Positions 24,646 through 33,614 are shown, counted from the first letter of the stretch. The stretch is DNA of 64,000 bases from Streptomyces sp. PH10-H1 (GCF_030063355.1 NZ_JASISZ010000017.1:30501-94500), one strand, 5' to 3'. Notes: generated by a model not told the origin, from the letters alone. Numbers and translations: made by a program.

Positions 24646-25413
24646 ATGGTGCGACTCACTGCGAGCCAGCGGAACATAGCGATAACCGTTGCTTCGGTTT
24701 TCGCTTTGATAGCCGCGATAGCCGGCGCACTGGCGGTGTCCGGCTACAACAAGGCGCAGGCGAAGGAATCCAAGCCCGCCGCGGACGCGAAGCCGTCCGC
24801 GCGGCCGGTGCCGATCGAGATCGTGCACGCGCCGGAGAGCGGCGGTAAGGCCGTCAACATCACCATCGACGACGGCCCGGACCCGACCTGGACGCCGAAG
24901 GTGCTCGAGGTGCTGAAGCGGTACGACGTGAAGGCCGTCTTCTGCATGATCGGCCCGCAGGCCAAGGCCCACCCCGATCTCGTCCAGCAGATCGTGGCAG
25001 CCGGGCACCGGCTCTGCGACCACTCGATCAGCCACGACACGGGGATGGACAAGAAGCCCGAGGCGTACCAGCAGAACGAAGTCCTCGACGCCCTGAAGAT
25101 GATCGAGGACGCCTCCGGCGGCGCGAAGGTGCAGTACTGGCGGGCTCCGGGCGGTGCGTTCACCCCGTTCAGCCGGAAGCTCGCCGCGGCGCACGGGATG
25201 CGGCCGCTCGGCTGGAACGTGGACTCCAAGGACTTCAAGAAGCCCGGCGTCGGCGCCATCGTGAAGACCGTCGAGCAGGAGGTCGCCGGCGGTCCGACGC
25301 TCCTCTTCCACGACGGCGGCGGCCAGCGCGACCAGACGGTCGCGGCGCTGGAGCAGGTGCTGCCGTGGCTGAAGCAGCAGGGGTACGCGTTCAGCTTCCC
25401 CAAGATCTACTAG
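24646..25413 (+). CDS. Secreted polysaccharide deacetylase (NodB domain)
   Basis: The product has 255 aa. An N-terminal membrane anchor or signal spans about residues 8-34. NodB motifs appear in order: TIDDGPDP near residue 75 (catalytic base and metal Asp), HSISHD near 126 (metal His pair), and RAPGGAF near 167, with LLFHDGG near 222. The enzyme removes acetyl groups from cell-wall or exopolysaccharide GlcNAc. The ATG at 24646 has AAGGGGA eight bases before it. The gap of 239 bp before the gene is mostly repeat. Confidence 0.92.
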   Translation: MVRLTASQRNIAITVASVFALIAAIAGALAVSGYNKAQAKESKPAADAKPSARPVPIEIVHAPESGGKAVNITIDDGPDPTWTPKVLEVLKRYDVKAVFCMIGPQAKAHPDLVQQIVAAGHRLCDHSISHDTGMDKKPEAYQQNEVLDALKMIEDASGGAKVQYWRAPGGAFTPFSRKLAAAHGMRPLGWNVDSKDFKKPGVGAIVKTVEQEVAGGPTLLFHDGGGQRDQTVAALEQVLPWLKQQGYAFSFPKIY

Positions 25414-25452
25414 AGGTTTTTCCGGGACCCGGGCCCCTTCCGGCGGGCGGCG

Positions 25453-26904
25453 TCAGCCCAGGACGGCCTTCATGACGTCGCGGGCGATGGGGGCCGCGCT
25501 GCCGCCGCCGGAGATGTCGGAGCGGGCGGCCTCGGCGTCCTCGAGGACGACCGCCACGGCCACGGCCGGCTGGCCGCCGCTGGTCTTGGCGTAGGAGATG
25601 AACCAGGCGTAGGGCATGCCCGTGTTACCGATGCCGTGCTGGGCGGTGCCGGTCTTGCCGCCGACGGCGATGCCGGGGATGGCGGCCTTGCCGCCGGTGC
25701 CGGAGGTGACCACGGCCTCCATCAACTGCTGGAGCTGGGTGGCGGTGGTGGGGCTGACGGCCTGGTGGAGCGGGTGGGCGGTGGTGGTGGAGACCGTGGC
25801 GCCGTTGGAGTTGGTGATCCTCTCGACGAGGTACGGGGACATCAGCTCGCCGCCGTTGGCGACGGCCGCCGCGACCATCGCCATCTGGAGCGGTGTCGCG
25901 GTGGTGTCGAACTGGCCGATGGAGGACAGGGCGAGCTGGTCGGGGCTCATGCCGGTGTCGAAGTTGCTCGGTACGACACTCGGCGGGATCCGCAGGTTCA
26001 CGTCGTTGAAGCCGAAGGCCTGCGCCTGCTTGACCATGCCGCTCAGCCCGACGTCCACGCCGAGCTTCGCGAAGACCGTGTTGCACGACACCGCGAACGC
26101 GACGAGCAGGGTGGCGTCGGAGCAGGCGCCCGCCTCGTTCGTCAGCTCGGTGCGGGTGCCGGGCAGCGGGTAGGGGTCGGGGGAGACGGTCGCGGCCTTC
26201 ACGTCGGGGACCTTGCTGTGCTCCAGGGCCGCGGCGGCGGTGATGACCTTGAAGGTGGAGCCGGGCGGGTACGTCTGACGGATCGCCCGGTTGAGCATCG
26301 GCTGCTCGACGTCGGCGTTGAGGCGGGTCCACGCCGCATTGACGGCCTTGCCGGTCCCCGCGATGGTCGCGGGGTCGTACGAGGGCGAGGAGACCAGCGC
26401 CAGGATCCGGCCGGTGGCCGGGTCGAGCGCGGCGACGGCGCCCTTCCGGTTGCCCAGCCCGGCGAAGGCGGCCTGCTGGGCGGCGGGGTTGATGGTGGTG
26501 TGGAGGTCGCCGCCCTTCTGCCGGGAGCGGGTGATCTCGTTCCACAGCGGGAGGGAGGACAGCCGTGCGTCGGTGCCGGACAGCACACCGTCCTCGGTGC
26601 CTTCGAGCAGCCTGGTGCCGTACGTCTGCGAGGCGTAGCCGGTGACGGGCGCGTACAGCGGTCCCTGGGCGTACGTGCGCAGGTACTTCAGCCGGCCGCC
26701 GGTCGCGCGGGAACCGGTGGCGGAGGCGTCCGCGATCATGATGTTGCCTCGCGGCCTGTCGTAGCGGGAGATCACCGAGCGGCGGTTGGCCGGATTGCCG
26801 TCGTAGGAGCCGGTCTGGACGACCTGGACGCGGCCGGCGTTCAGCAGCAGGGCGGCCAGCAGGACGAGACAGAAGGCGGCGGCCCGCCGGATGTAACGGG
26901 TCAC
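25453..26904 (-). CDS. Class B penicillin-binding protein (PbpA-like)
   Basis: The product has 483 aa, with an N-terminal membrane segment (residues 8-28) and a dimerisation part. The transpeptidase domain has STFK (S216, K219), SCN (S273 to N275) and KTG (K417 to G419). It crosslinks peptidoglycan in the periplasm-equivalent space. The GTG at 26904 overlaps the stop of the upstream RodA/FtsW gene by 4 bp, so the transpeptidase and its glycosyltransferase partner are co-expressed, as in other SEDS-PBP pairs. Confidence 0.94.
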   Translation of the reverse strand: MTRYIRRAAAFCLVLLAALLLNAGRVQVVQTGSYDGNPANRRSVISRYDRPRGNIMIADASATGSRATGGRLKYLRTYAQGPLYAPVTGYASQTYGTRLLEGTEDGVLSGTDARLSSLPLWNEITRSRQKGGDLHTTINPAAQQAAFAGLGNRKGAVAALDPATGRILALVSSPSYDPATIAGTGKAVNAAWTRLNADVEQPMLNRAIRQTYPPGSTFKVITAAAALEHSKVPDVKAATVSPDPYPLPGTRTELTNEAGACSDATLLVAFAVSCNTVFAKLGVDVGLSGMVKQAQAFGFNDVNLRIPPSVVPSNFDTGMSPDQLALSSIGQFDTTATPLQMAMVAAAVANGGELMSPYLVERITNSNGATVSTTTAHPLHQAVSPTTATQLQQLMEAVVTSGTGGKAAIPGIAVGGKTGTAQHGIGNTGMPYAWFISYAKTSGGQPAVAVAVVLEDAEAARSDISGGGSAAPIARDVMKAVLG

Positions 26905-28262
26905 GAGGCTTCACTCTCCCCGGGCAGCGGCCGGCGCGCGCTGTCGCTGAGCCGGATCAGCAGCGCGACGATGATCCAGTTGGTGACGACGGAGGACCCG
27001 CCCTGGGCGAGGAACGGCATCGCCATGCCGGTGAGCGGGATCAGGTCCATCACCCCGCCCGCGATCACGAAGACCTGCAGGGCCAGGATCGAGGCGAGGC
27101 CGATCGCGAGCAGCCGCCCGAACGGATCGCGCAGCGCAAGTCCCGCCCGGTAACCACGGGCCACCAGCAGCGCGTAGAGCACGAAGATCGCCGTCAGCCC
27201 GATCATGCCCAGCTCCTCGCCCGCCGTGGAGAGGATGAAGTCGGACTTGGCGGCGAAGCCGATCAGATACGAGTGGCCCTGGCCGAGTCCGGTGCCGAGC
27301 AGACCGCCGGTGCCGAAGGCGAACAGCGACTGGGCGAGCTGGTTGGGCCCCTGGCCCGCGTCGATGCTGGCGAACGGGTGCAGCCAGTCCTGGACCCGGC
27401 TGTGCACATGCGGTTCGACCGAGCCGACGGCGAAGGCACCGACCGCCGCCAGCAGCAGGCCCACCGCGATCCAGCCGGTCCTGCCGGTCGCCACGTACAG
27501 CATCACCACGAACAGGCCGAAGAAGAGCAGCGAGGTGCCCAGGTCCCGTTCCACGATCAGGAGGCCCGCGCTGAGCAGCCAGACCGCCACGATCGGGCCG
27601 AGCACCCGGCCGGTGGGCAGCTGCAGCTTCCAGATCTGCCGGCCGGTGTACGCCAGGGCGTGGCGGTTGGCGGCGAGGTACGCGGCGAAGAACACCGCGA
27701 GCAGCACCTTGGCGAACTCGCCCGGCTGGATCGAGAATCCGGCGAGCCGGATCCAGATCTTGGCGCCGTTGACCGCCGGGAAGAAGATCGGGATGACCAT
27801 GGCGAACAGCGCGGCGGCGCAGCTGACGTACGCGTAGCGCGACAGGAGGCGGTGGTCGCGCAGGACGAGGACCACGGCGATGAAGAGCCCGACGCCCAGC
27901 GTCGACCAGATCAGCTGGGTGGGCGCCGCTTCGGCGCCGAGCGCCGGCTCCAGGTCGAGCCGGTAGATCAGCACCAGGCCGAAACCGTTGAGCAGCACGG
28001 CGATCGGGAGCAGCAGCGGGTCGGCGTAGGGCGCGCGGGCGCGGACCGCGACATGGGCGAGCAGGGCGAGGACGCCGAGACCCGCGCCGTAGCCCGCCGC
28101 GTCGGGCGGGAGGGCACCGTTCTCGGCCAGCCCCACTTCCGCGTAGCCGTAGACCGAGATGAGAACCGCACCGACCAGCAGGGAGAGCTCGACGCCGCGC
28201 CTCCTGGGCAGCCGCACGCCGAGCGGGGGAGCGGCGGTGATCGTTGCGCTCATGGGCTGCAA
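26901..28262 (-). CDS. SEDS-family peptidoglycan glycosyltransferase (RodA/FtsW)
   Basis: The protein has 453 aa with about 12 membrane segments. SEDS signatures include IWIRLAGFSIQPGEFAKVLL (about residues 170-190), VERDLGTSLLFFGLF near 230, and the end GMAMPFLAQGGSSVVTNWI near 420. It polymerises lipid II and pairs with the PBP encoded just downstream. The ATG at 28262 gives MQPMSATITA; an internal ATG (MSATIT) four codons on is possible. Divergent from the pentapeptide-repeat gene. Confidence 0.93.
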   Translation of the reverse strand: MQPMSATITAAPPLGVRLPRRRGVELSLLVGAVLISVYGYAEVGLAENGALPPDAAGYGAGLGVLALLAHVAVRARAPYADPLLLPIAVLLNGFGLVLIYRLDLEPALGAEAAPTQLIWSTLGVGLFIAVVLVLRDHRLLSRYAYVSCAAALFAMVIPIFFPAVNGAKIWIRLAGFSIQPGEFAKVLLAVFFAAYLAANRHALAYTGRQIWKLQLPTGRVLGPIVAVWLLSAGLLIVERDLGTSLLFFGLFVVMLYVATGRTGWIAVGLLLAAVGAFAVGSVEPHVHSRVQDWLHPFASIDAGQGPNQLAQSLFAFGTGGLLGTGLGQGHSYLIGFAAKSDFILSTAGEELGMIGLTAIFVLYALLVARGYRAGLALRDPFGRLLAIGLASILALQVFVIAGGVMDLIPLTGMAMPFLAQGGSSVVTNWIIVALLIRLSDSARRPLPGESEAS

Positions 28263-28348
28263 CCTAGCAAGCCATGGCGCTTATGTCCCTTATGTGATCG
28301 ATAGGGACCGCGAGCCACACTGTCGGAGCCGGGACGTAGGCTGCAGAG

Positions 28349-29002
28349 GTGACACCAGCCGAGGAGATCGCCGACCTGCCGTACGCCGGCCTGCTGCGCC
28401 CGCACGAGGGCGGCCTGGAGGTCGACGAACGGTACGACACGGTCCACTTCGACCGGCTGGTCCTCGAGGACGAGAAGGCCTCCGGAGCCCACTTCCTCGA
28501 GTGCGCCATCACCGACTGCACCTTCACCGGCACCCCCATGCGCGGGGCCCGCTTCAACGACGTATGGGCGCAGGCCACCCGTTTCACCGGCACCGGGCTC
28601 GCCGAGTCCTCCTGGCTCGACACCGCCTTCACCGCCTGCGCTCTGGCGGGCATCGAGGCGTACGGCTCCGTGCTGCGCCGGGTCGTCTTCCGCCAGTGCA
28701 AGTTCGACTCGGTGAACCTGCGGTCGGCCACGCTGCAGGACGTCGTCTTCGAGGACTGCGTGCTGCGCGATGTCGACCTCGGCGGTGCCAGGCTCACCGG
28801 GGTGACCTTCCCCGGCACCCGGCTGGAACGTGTCCACCTCGCCCGCGCCACGCTGAAGAAGGCCGACCTGCGCGGCGCCGTCACCCTCGATCTCGCCGAC
28901 GGCTACGAATCGCTCAAGGGCGCCCTCATCAGCACCCCCCAGCTCTTCGACCTCGCCCCGGCCCTCGCCCAGACCCTGGGCATCACCGTCAAGGACAAGT
29001 AG
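28349..29002 (+). CDS. Pentapeptide-repeat protein
   Basis: The product has 217 aa. From about residue 50 it shows degenerate A(D/N)LxX repeats (for example CTFTGTPMRGARFNDVWAQATRFTG and VNLRSATLQDVVFEDCVLRDVDLGGARLTG) that build a right-handed beta-helix. Such proteins can mimic DNA and shield gyrase, but most have no assigned role. GTG start. A glutathione peroxidase gene follows after 9 bp, suggesting one transcript. Confidence 0.88.
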   Translation: MTPAEEIADLPYAGLLRPHEGGLEVDERYDTVHFDRLVLEDEKASGAHFLECAITDCTFTGTPMRGARFNDVWAQATRFTGTGLAESSWLDTAFTACALAGIEAYGSVLRRVVFRQCKFDSVNLRSATLQDVVFEDCVLRDVDLGGARLTGVTFPGTRLERVHLARATLKKADLRGAVTLDLADGYESLKGALISTPQLFDLAPALAQTLGITVKDK

Positions 29003-29011
29003 GAGATCCCT

Positions 29012-29500
29012 GTGAGCCTGTACGACATCCCGCTGCGCACCCTGTCCGGTGAGTCCGCCTCCCTGGCGGACCAGCGCGGCAAGGCGCTGCTCATCGTCAA
29101 CGTCGCCTCCAAGTGCGGTCTCACCCCGCAGTACGAGGGCCTGGAGCGGCTGCAGCAGCGTTACGCGGAGCGCGGCTTCACCGTGCTCGGCGTGCCCAGC
29201 AACCAGTTCGCCGGCCAGGAGCCAGGCAGCGCCGAGGAGATCCAGACCTTCTGCTCCACCAGCTACGGGGTGAGCTTCCCGCTCTTCGCGAAGGCCGATG
29301 TCAACGGTGAGGACCGGCACCCGCTGTACACCGAGCTGACGCAGGCGAAGGACGCGGAGGGCGAGGCCGGGGACGTGCAGTGGAATTTCGAGAAGTTCCT
29401 GGTCGGCCCCGACGGAGAGGTGGCCGGCAGGTTCCGGCCGCGCACCGAGCCCGAGGCCGCTGAGCTGGTCGAAGCCATCGAGGCCGTGCTGCCCGCCTGA
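29012..29500 (+). CDS. Glutathione peroxidase-family thiol peroxidase
   Basis: The product has 162 aa. Catalytic residues are visible: C35 in VASKCGLTPQYEGL, Q69 region in SNQFAGQEPG and W124-N125 in VQWNFEKFLV. The peroxidatic site is Cys, not selenocysteine. C81 (TFCSTSYG) may be the resolving Cys of a thioredoxin-dependent enzyme; the FPCNQF Cys of many homologues is Ser here (VPSNQF). It reduces hydrogen peroxide or lipid peroxides in the cytosol. GTG start with GGAG upstream. Confidence 0.93.
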   Translation: MSLYDIPLRTLSGESASLADQRGKALLIVNVASKCGLTPQYEGLERLQQRYAERGFTVLGVPSNQFAGQEPGSAEEIQTFCSTSYGVSFPLFAKADVNGEDRHPLYTELTQAKDAEGEAGDVQWNFEKFLVGPDGEVAGRFRPRTEPEAAELVEAIEAVLPA

Positions 29501-29636
29501 CCTCGCAAGATCGTGGCGAGGGCCCCTACGGGCGGGGCCACGCCATGGCGCGATCCGGCAGGTTCCAATTCATTGTCGGGGCACCCGCTCTCCTGCTTTT
29601 CTCTTCTTACCGCCTCGGCGAGGAAGGGACAGCGGA

Positions 29637-30413
29637 GTGCAGGAGAGCGAATTCCGTACCGGGCATCTATGCGTGGACACGGATCCTGCGCTGTGCCTCC
29701 CTTGCCAGGAGCGGTTGGATCGGCAACTCGCCTTGCTTCCCCGGGTATATGGCGAGTTGGAGGCTGCGCTCGTTCCGGCTGTGGACGGTGGCGACCGTGT
29801 CACCGGTGGTGGCCGGCCCGGCATCCCGCTGAACGGGCCGGCTGTCGATGCGCGCGCCGACATCCGAGGCACCCTCGCCTCCTGGGCCGATCTGATAGTC
29901 GAGGGCCGCACCGTCCGCCTCCCCCTGCGGACGGTGCCGGCCCTCGCCGCCTTCCTGCGCCGACACCTCGGCTGGCTGGCCGTGCATCCGGCCGCCGAGG
30001 ACGCCGCGGCGGAGGTCGACGCCCTCGTCCGCCGCTGTATGAAGATCGCCCGGCCCCGGCTGGAGCGACGCATCCCCGTCGGCCCGTGCATCGTGCAGTC
30101 ATGCCCCGGACGCCTCACCGCCGTCGTCCGCGAGCCCGGCTCCACCCTCCCCCCGGCCGTCGAATGCGATACCGACCGCGCCCATGTCTGGCCGCCGGAG
30201 CGCTGGCGCGCCCTCTACCGGGGCCGCGCCTGCGACGGAATCCCGCCGGGGCTCAGCGCCCGCGAGATCTCCTCGGCCTGGCGCATCCCCGCCGGTACGG
30301 TCTACTGGCTCGCCAACGAGCACCAGTGGCGCCGGAAGCGTGACGGGCGGCAGGTCTTCTACGCCCAGGAGGACGTCCTGGAGACGCTGGGCCGCGACCG
30401 CCTCACGGGCTGA
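29637..30413 (+). CDS. Hypothetical protein with Cys motifs and a possible DNA-binding C-terminus
   Basis: The product has 258 aa. The N-terminus has CLPCQERLDRQLALLP, and the middle has PCIVQSCPGRL with a further Cys (VECD), a pattern that could bind zinc. The last ~70 residues (GLSAREISSAWRIPAGTVYWLANEHQWRRKRDGRQVFYAQEDVLETLG) look like a helix-turn-helix with wing. Such proteins are common in actinophage and actinomycete islands, often of unknown role. GTG start at 29637. Confidence 0.7.
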   Translation: MQESEFRTGHLCVDTDPALCLPCQERLDRQLALLPRVYGELEAALVPAVDGGDRVTGGGRPGIPLNGPAVDARADIRGTLASWADLIVEGRTVRLPLRTVPALAAFLRRHLGWLAVHPAAEDAAAEVDALVRRCMKIARPRLERRIPVGPCIVQSCPGRLTAVVREPGSTLPPAVECDTDRAHVWPPERWRALYRGRACDGIPPGLSAREISSAWRIPAGTVYWLANEHQWRRKRDGRQVFYAQEDVLETLGRDRLTG

Positions 30414-30567
30414 AACGGGCTGAGGCGGCCTGAGGCCGTGCGGCCTCACAGGCTGAGAACGGCCGGGAAGAACGGCCGGGAATCGCTGCGCACGGCTGGA
30501 AAGATCCGGTGCGAGATGGCTGGAACTCGCCGCTGCCGTGGCTGCAACGCGCCTGGACGCAGAAAAC

Positions 30568-30604
30568 GCTGTACGGCCCGCGGCGTAGCCGCGAACCGTA
30601 CAGC
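30568..30604. terminator. Terminator hairpin between convergent genes
   Basis: The outer arms GCTGTACGG (30568-30576) and CCGTACAGC (30596-30604), with an inner CGCGGC/GCCGCG stem (30579-30584, 30588-30593), form one strong hairpin. It lies between the rightward hypothetical gene and the leftward repeat-protein gene. Confidence 0.7.
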
Positions 30605-30632
30605 GCTGTGGGGGGAGGGGGAAGGTCTGTTG

Positions 30633-30914
30633 TCAGGCGGTCGCCGCGGACGGAACCCACACAGCGGGCGCGGCTGCCGGAACCCACACAGCGGGCGTCG
30701 CCGACGGAACCCACACAGCGGGCGTCGCCGACGGAACCCACACGTCTGGCGCGGCTGCCGGAACCCACACAGCGGGGCTGGCGCTCTGTTCCGTGCGCTT
30801 CGTCTCCGTGGAGGAAGCGTGCGTCGCGGCCAGAGCGGTGCCGCCAACTGAAGAAAGGGCGAGCACCAGGGCTGCGACCGCAGTGATCTTGGTCAGGTGC
30901 TGCATGCTCGACAT
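30633..30914 (-). CDS. Secreted protein made of nine-residue V-W-V-P repeats
   Basis: The product has 93 aa. A signal peptide (about residues 1-30: basic N-region, VAALVLALSSVGG, cleavage near ALA-A) is followed by a short Thr/Ser/Glu segment with one Lys-Arg pair. Then come five tandem nonapeptides of the form P-A/D-V-W-V-P-S/A-A-T/A (about residues 47-91). There is no Cys and no known domain. The ATG at 30914 has AAGGA upstream; ATG 30905 is an alternative. It follows the LuxR/TrmB-like gene on the same strand with a 145 bp gap. Function unknown; a secreted signal, coat or RiPP-like role is speculation. Confidence 0.75.
   Translation of the reverse strand: MSSMQHLTKITAVAALVLALSSVGGTALAATHASSTETKRTEQSASPAVWVPAAAPDVWVPSATPAVWVPSATPAVWVPAAAPAVWVPSAATA
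30651..30785. repeat. Five 27 bp tandem repeats encoding the V-W-V-P units
   Basis: The units are 30651-30677, 30678-30704, 30705-30731, 30732-30758 and 30759-30785. The second and third are identical, and the others differ at a few bases, mostly in the last third. The period is exactly nine codons, so expansion keeps the frame. Confidence 0.9.
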
Positions 30915-31059
30915 CGTGATCCTTGTCTGGGGAGGCAGGAAATTGCTCACGGGTTCGGGATGCCCTTGTAGCAATGCAAGGGTGCCAAAAATGGACGGCA
31001 AATGGCCAGTTCGGGCAGGTGCGTAAGTGCGCAATGGCGCGAATCGGAAGGTCATCACT

Positions 31060-32067
31060 TCAGATGAACCCATGAGTCACGGCGAGGACTCCGGCCTGAA
31101 ACCGGCTCTCCGCCTGCAGGTATCTCATGACTTCCGACACCAGACGGCTCACCGTACGCAGCGAAATCCCCAGTTTCCGGGCGATTCGCTCATCGGTCAG
31201 TCCGTTGGCCAGGAGTCGCATGGTGGTGCGGTGCTGTTCGGTCAGTTCGCTCGCGGAGTCGAACCGGTCAGCTACTTTGCTCGAGTACGGCACGGAGCGC
31301 AACCAGCAGTCCTCGTAGAGTGCGCTGTAGGTGCGGACCAGTGCCGTACCGCGCACCAGGAGCGCCGCCTCCGACGGGTTGTCCGGGTTGGCGGCGAGCA
31401 TCGCGGTGTGCATGTCGCCGATGCTCAGGTCCAGCGGGACCTGGGGCGCCAGCCGCACCTCCACGCCTGCGGTGGCCAGCTCGGACAGGTACTTGCGCTG
31501 ACGGGGCGCCGAGTTGATGCCCTGGGTGTAGATCGCCTGTACCCGGATACCGCGTTTCACCATGTCGGAGTCGCCCTGCAGGGACTCGGCCAGGGCTTCG
31601 GCCGGCGGCAGCGGCCCGGGATGCATGGACCGTGAGCGGGTGGTGAGGGTGGCGTAGTAGTCGCCGACCATCTGCCGCTTGCGGCCGTCGCCGGTGATGA
31701 TCTCGACCTCGACCTTCGCCGCGTCCCGCTGCACGGCCGGCCGGTAGCGTTCCATCAAGGACTCGGACGCCCGGACGATCGCCGTCAGTTCCTCGCGCTG
31801 TGCCTGCAGTGCGGACCGCTGCCGGTCCAGCAGGCTGATGAGGGCGGTATCCGGATCCACAGGGTCGACCTCCTCCGGGCTGCGCCCGGCGCGAATCAGC
31901 CCCAGCTCCCGGAGTTCCGCCCAGCCGTTCGCTGCTTCGGTGGCGGTGAGACCCAGCCGTGCCGCGGCCCTCGCCGGCGGGCACGACCCATGATCACGCA
32001 AAGCTTGATACAGGGCAAGACCGACATCGTCGGATTCCGCCGCCCCGCCTCGGACAGTCACAGCCAT
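31060..32067 (-). CDS. LuxR-type regulator with TrmB-like N-terminus
   Basis: The product has 335 aa. The N-terminus ([41 protein letters not shown]) is a TrmB-like winged helix. The centre (about 95-250) resembles a phospholipase D-like sensing domain without its HKD catalytic motif. The C-terminus (LLANGLTDERIARKLGISLRTVSRLVSEVMRYL) is a LuxR HTH. Streptomyces carry many such regulators, some next to small secreted proteins. The ATG at 32067 has GAGGGGG five bases upstream. It lies directly upstream of the repeat-protein gene and could control it. Confidence 0.85.
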   Translation of the reverse strand: MAVTVRGGAAESDDVGLALYQALRDHGSCPPARAAARLGLTATEAANGWAELRELGLIRAGRSPEEVDPVDPDTALISLLDRQRSALQAQREELTAIVRASESLMERYRPAVQRDAAKVEVEIITGDGRKRQMVGDYYATLTTRSRSMHPGPLPPAEALAESLQGDSDMVKRGIRVQAIYTQGINSAPRQRKYLSELATAGVEVRLAPQVPLDLSIGDMHTAMLAANPDNPSEAALLVRGTALVRTYSALYEDCWLRSVPYSSKVADRFDSASELTEQHRTTMRLLANGLTDERIARKLGISLRTVSRLVSEVMRYLQAESRFQAGVLAVTHGFI

Positions 32068-32530
32068 GGCTACCCCCTCACCCAGAGGCGACTTTAGCAA
32101 CGGATGTGCCGTATGCCAGCGGCCCGCAGGCAGCAGTTGGTCGGCCGCAGCGGCCGCGCACCATTGCTGGGCCGCCGCGGCCGGGTGTGAGGGGTGAGGG
32201 TGGTTGAAGGCTCTCCGAAATGCCGGGCCGTGACGTACAGGGAGGGCGGAGGACGCTCCTGGGGTCAACTCCGTCTGCGCGCCGCACGGTTGGCGGCACG
32301 CGTCACCAACATGAAAGTCATCCTCTTGGCCGCTGGCAGGCCGTGTCAACCGGTTCGCGCAACCGCTGCCTCAGCCGTCGCCCAGATCATCCGACGACAT
32401 GTGCGGGACCCGTTCCACGCCGGTCCGCCCGGAGCGCGCTCCGGGCCCGGTCCGTGAAGGGGCCGGCGCAGGGGGCGGTGGCCAGGACATAGGGGTTCTT
32501 CCCCGCCGGACACTGTTCTACCCTCGGCGG
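32068..32530. other. Gene-free divergent region with a perfect palindrome
   Basis: No convincing gene is seen in about 460 bp between the leftward regulator and the rightward phosphoesterase. A 20 bp perfect palindrome (32427-32446, GCCCGGAGCG and its complement) lies about 85 bp before the phosphoesterase start and may be an operator. Promoters of both genes should be here. Confidence 0.4.
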
Positions 32531-33376
32531 ATGTCTCAAGGGAAGTTGCTGGGCATCAGCGACCTGCATGTCGCGCACCCGGAGAACCGGAAGATCCTCG
32601 AGGAGCTGCGCCCGGACAACCCGTCGGACTGGCTGATCGTCGCGGGCGACGTGGGCGAGATGCTCGACGACATCGAATGGGCCCTGGAACTACTGAGCGT
32701 GCGCTTCGCGCATGTCGTGTGGGCGCCGGGCAACCACGACCTGTGGACCCCGCACGGCGATGCCGTACAGCTGCGCGGCGAGGCCCGCTACCGGCATCTG
32801 GTGGAGATCTGCCGGTCGCTGGGGGTGCACAGCCCGGAGGACCCGTACCCGGTCTGGAGCGGTCCTGGCGGCCCGGTCGTCGTCGCTCCGCTGTTCCTGC
32901 TCTACGACTACACCTTCCGCACTCCCACCGCGACCTCCAAGGAGGAGTCGCTCGCGCAGGCCTACGAGGCCGGGATCGTGTGCACGGATGAATTCCTTCT
33001 GCACCCCGATCCCTACCCGTCGCGGGACGCCTGGTGCCGCGCCCGGGTGGAGGAGACACAACAGCGGCTCGAAGCCTGCGATCCGGAACTGCGGACCGTA
33101 CTCGTCAACCATTTTCCCTTGGTGCGCGAGCCCACGAATATCCTGCGTTATCCCGAATTCGCCCAATGGTGCGGAACGGAACGGACCGCGGACTGGCACA
33201 CCCGCTTCCGGGCGGCGGCCGTCGTCTACGGGCACCTCCACATCCCGCGAACCACCTGGTACGACGGGGTGCGGTTCGAGGAGGTGTCGGTCGGCTACCC
33301 CCGCGAGTGGCGCACCCCCGGCCACCCCAGGAACGTGCCGCGGCAGATCCTCCCCGAACCCGTGGTGGCCGTCTGA
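32531..33376 (+). CDS. Calcineurin-like metallophosphoesterase
   Basis: The product has 281 aa. The five metal-binding blocks are visible: DLHVAH near residue 11, VAGDVGEM near 40, GNHDLW near 70, NHFPLV near 195 and YGHLHIP near 238. These hold two metal ions that cleave a phosphomonoester or diester. Homologues of this size are common in Streptomyces and often sit near biosynthetic genes; none is adjacent here. The ATG at 32531 gives MSQGKLLGISDLH. The substrate is unknown. Confidence 0.9.
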   Translation: MSQGKLLGISDLHVAHPENRKILEELRPDNPSDWLIVAGDVGEMLDDIEWALELLSVRFAHVVWAPGNHDLWTPHGDAVQLRGEARYRHLVEICRSLGVHSPEDPYPVWSGPGGPVVVAPLFLLYDYTFRTPTATSKEESLAQAYEAGIVCTDEFLLHPDPYPSRDAWCRARVEETQQRLEACDPELRTVLVNHFPLVREPTNILRYPEFAQWCGTERTADWHTRFRAAAVVYGHLHIPRTTWYDGVRFEEVSVGYPREWRTPGHPRNVPRQILPEPVVAV

Positions 33377-33614
33377 GAGCCCGCCAGATTACGCCCGGCG
33401 GAGCACTCGCGCTGCGCTGGAGTACTTACTGCGGTGCAACTTCCTGCCATCGTGGGGCGCGAGTTCCCTGCCTACACTGGATTCCTGATTCAACGGGGAG
33501 AATCCTCCGATTCAATTCGCCAGTGTCAATGTGCCCTCCTGGGGACGAGGGCCGGTTATTCCGGCCGACGGGAGCGCGGGTCCGCACTGGATTACGGGGA
33601 CAGTGGGGGCGAAG

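Noticed and set aside
29012..29500. Selenocysteine-containing glutathione peroxidase
   Set aside because: The catalytic codon is a plain Cys codon with no in-frame TGA.
30651..30785. CRISPR array
   Set aside because: The repeats are directly adjacent 27 bp units without spacers and keep a reading frame; there are no cas genes.
30438..30851. Plus-strand frame with Arg/Asn/Pro/His repeats over the V-W-V-P gene
   Set aside because: The minus-strand reading has a good signal peptide, ribosome site and coherent repeats, while the plus-strand one does not.
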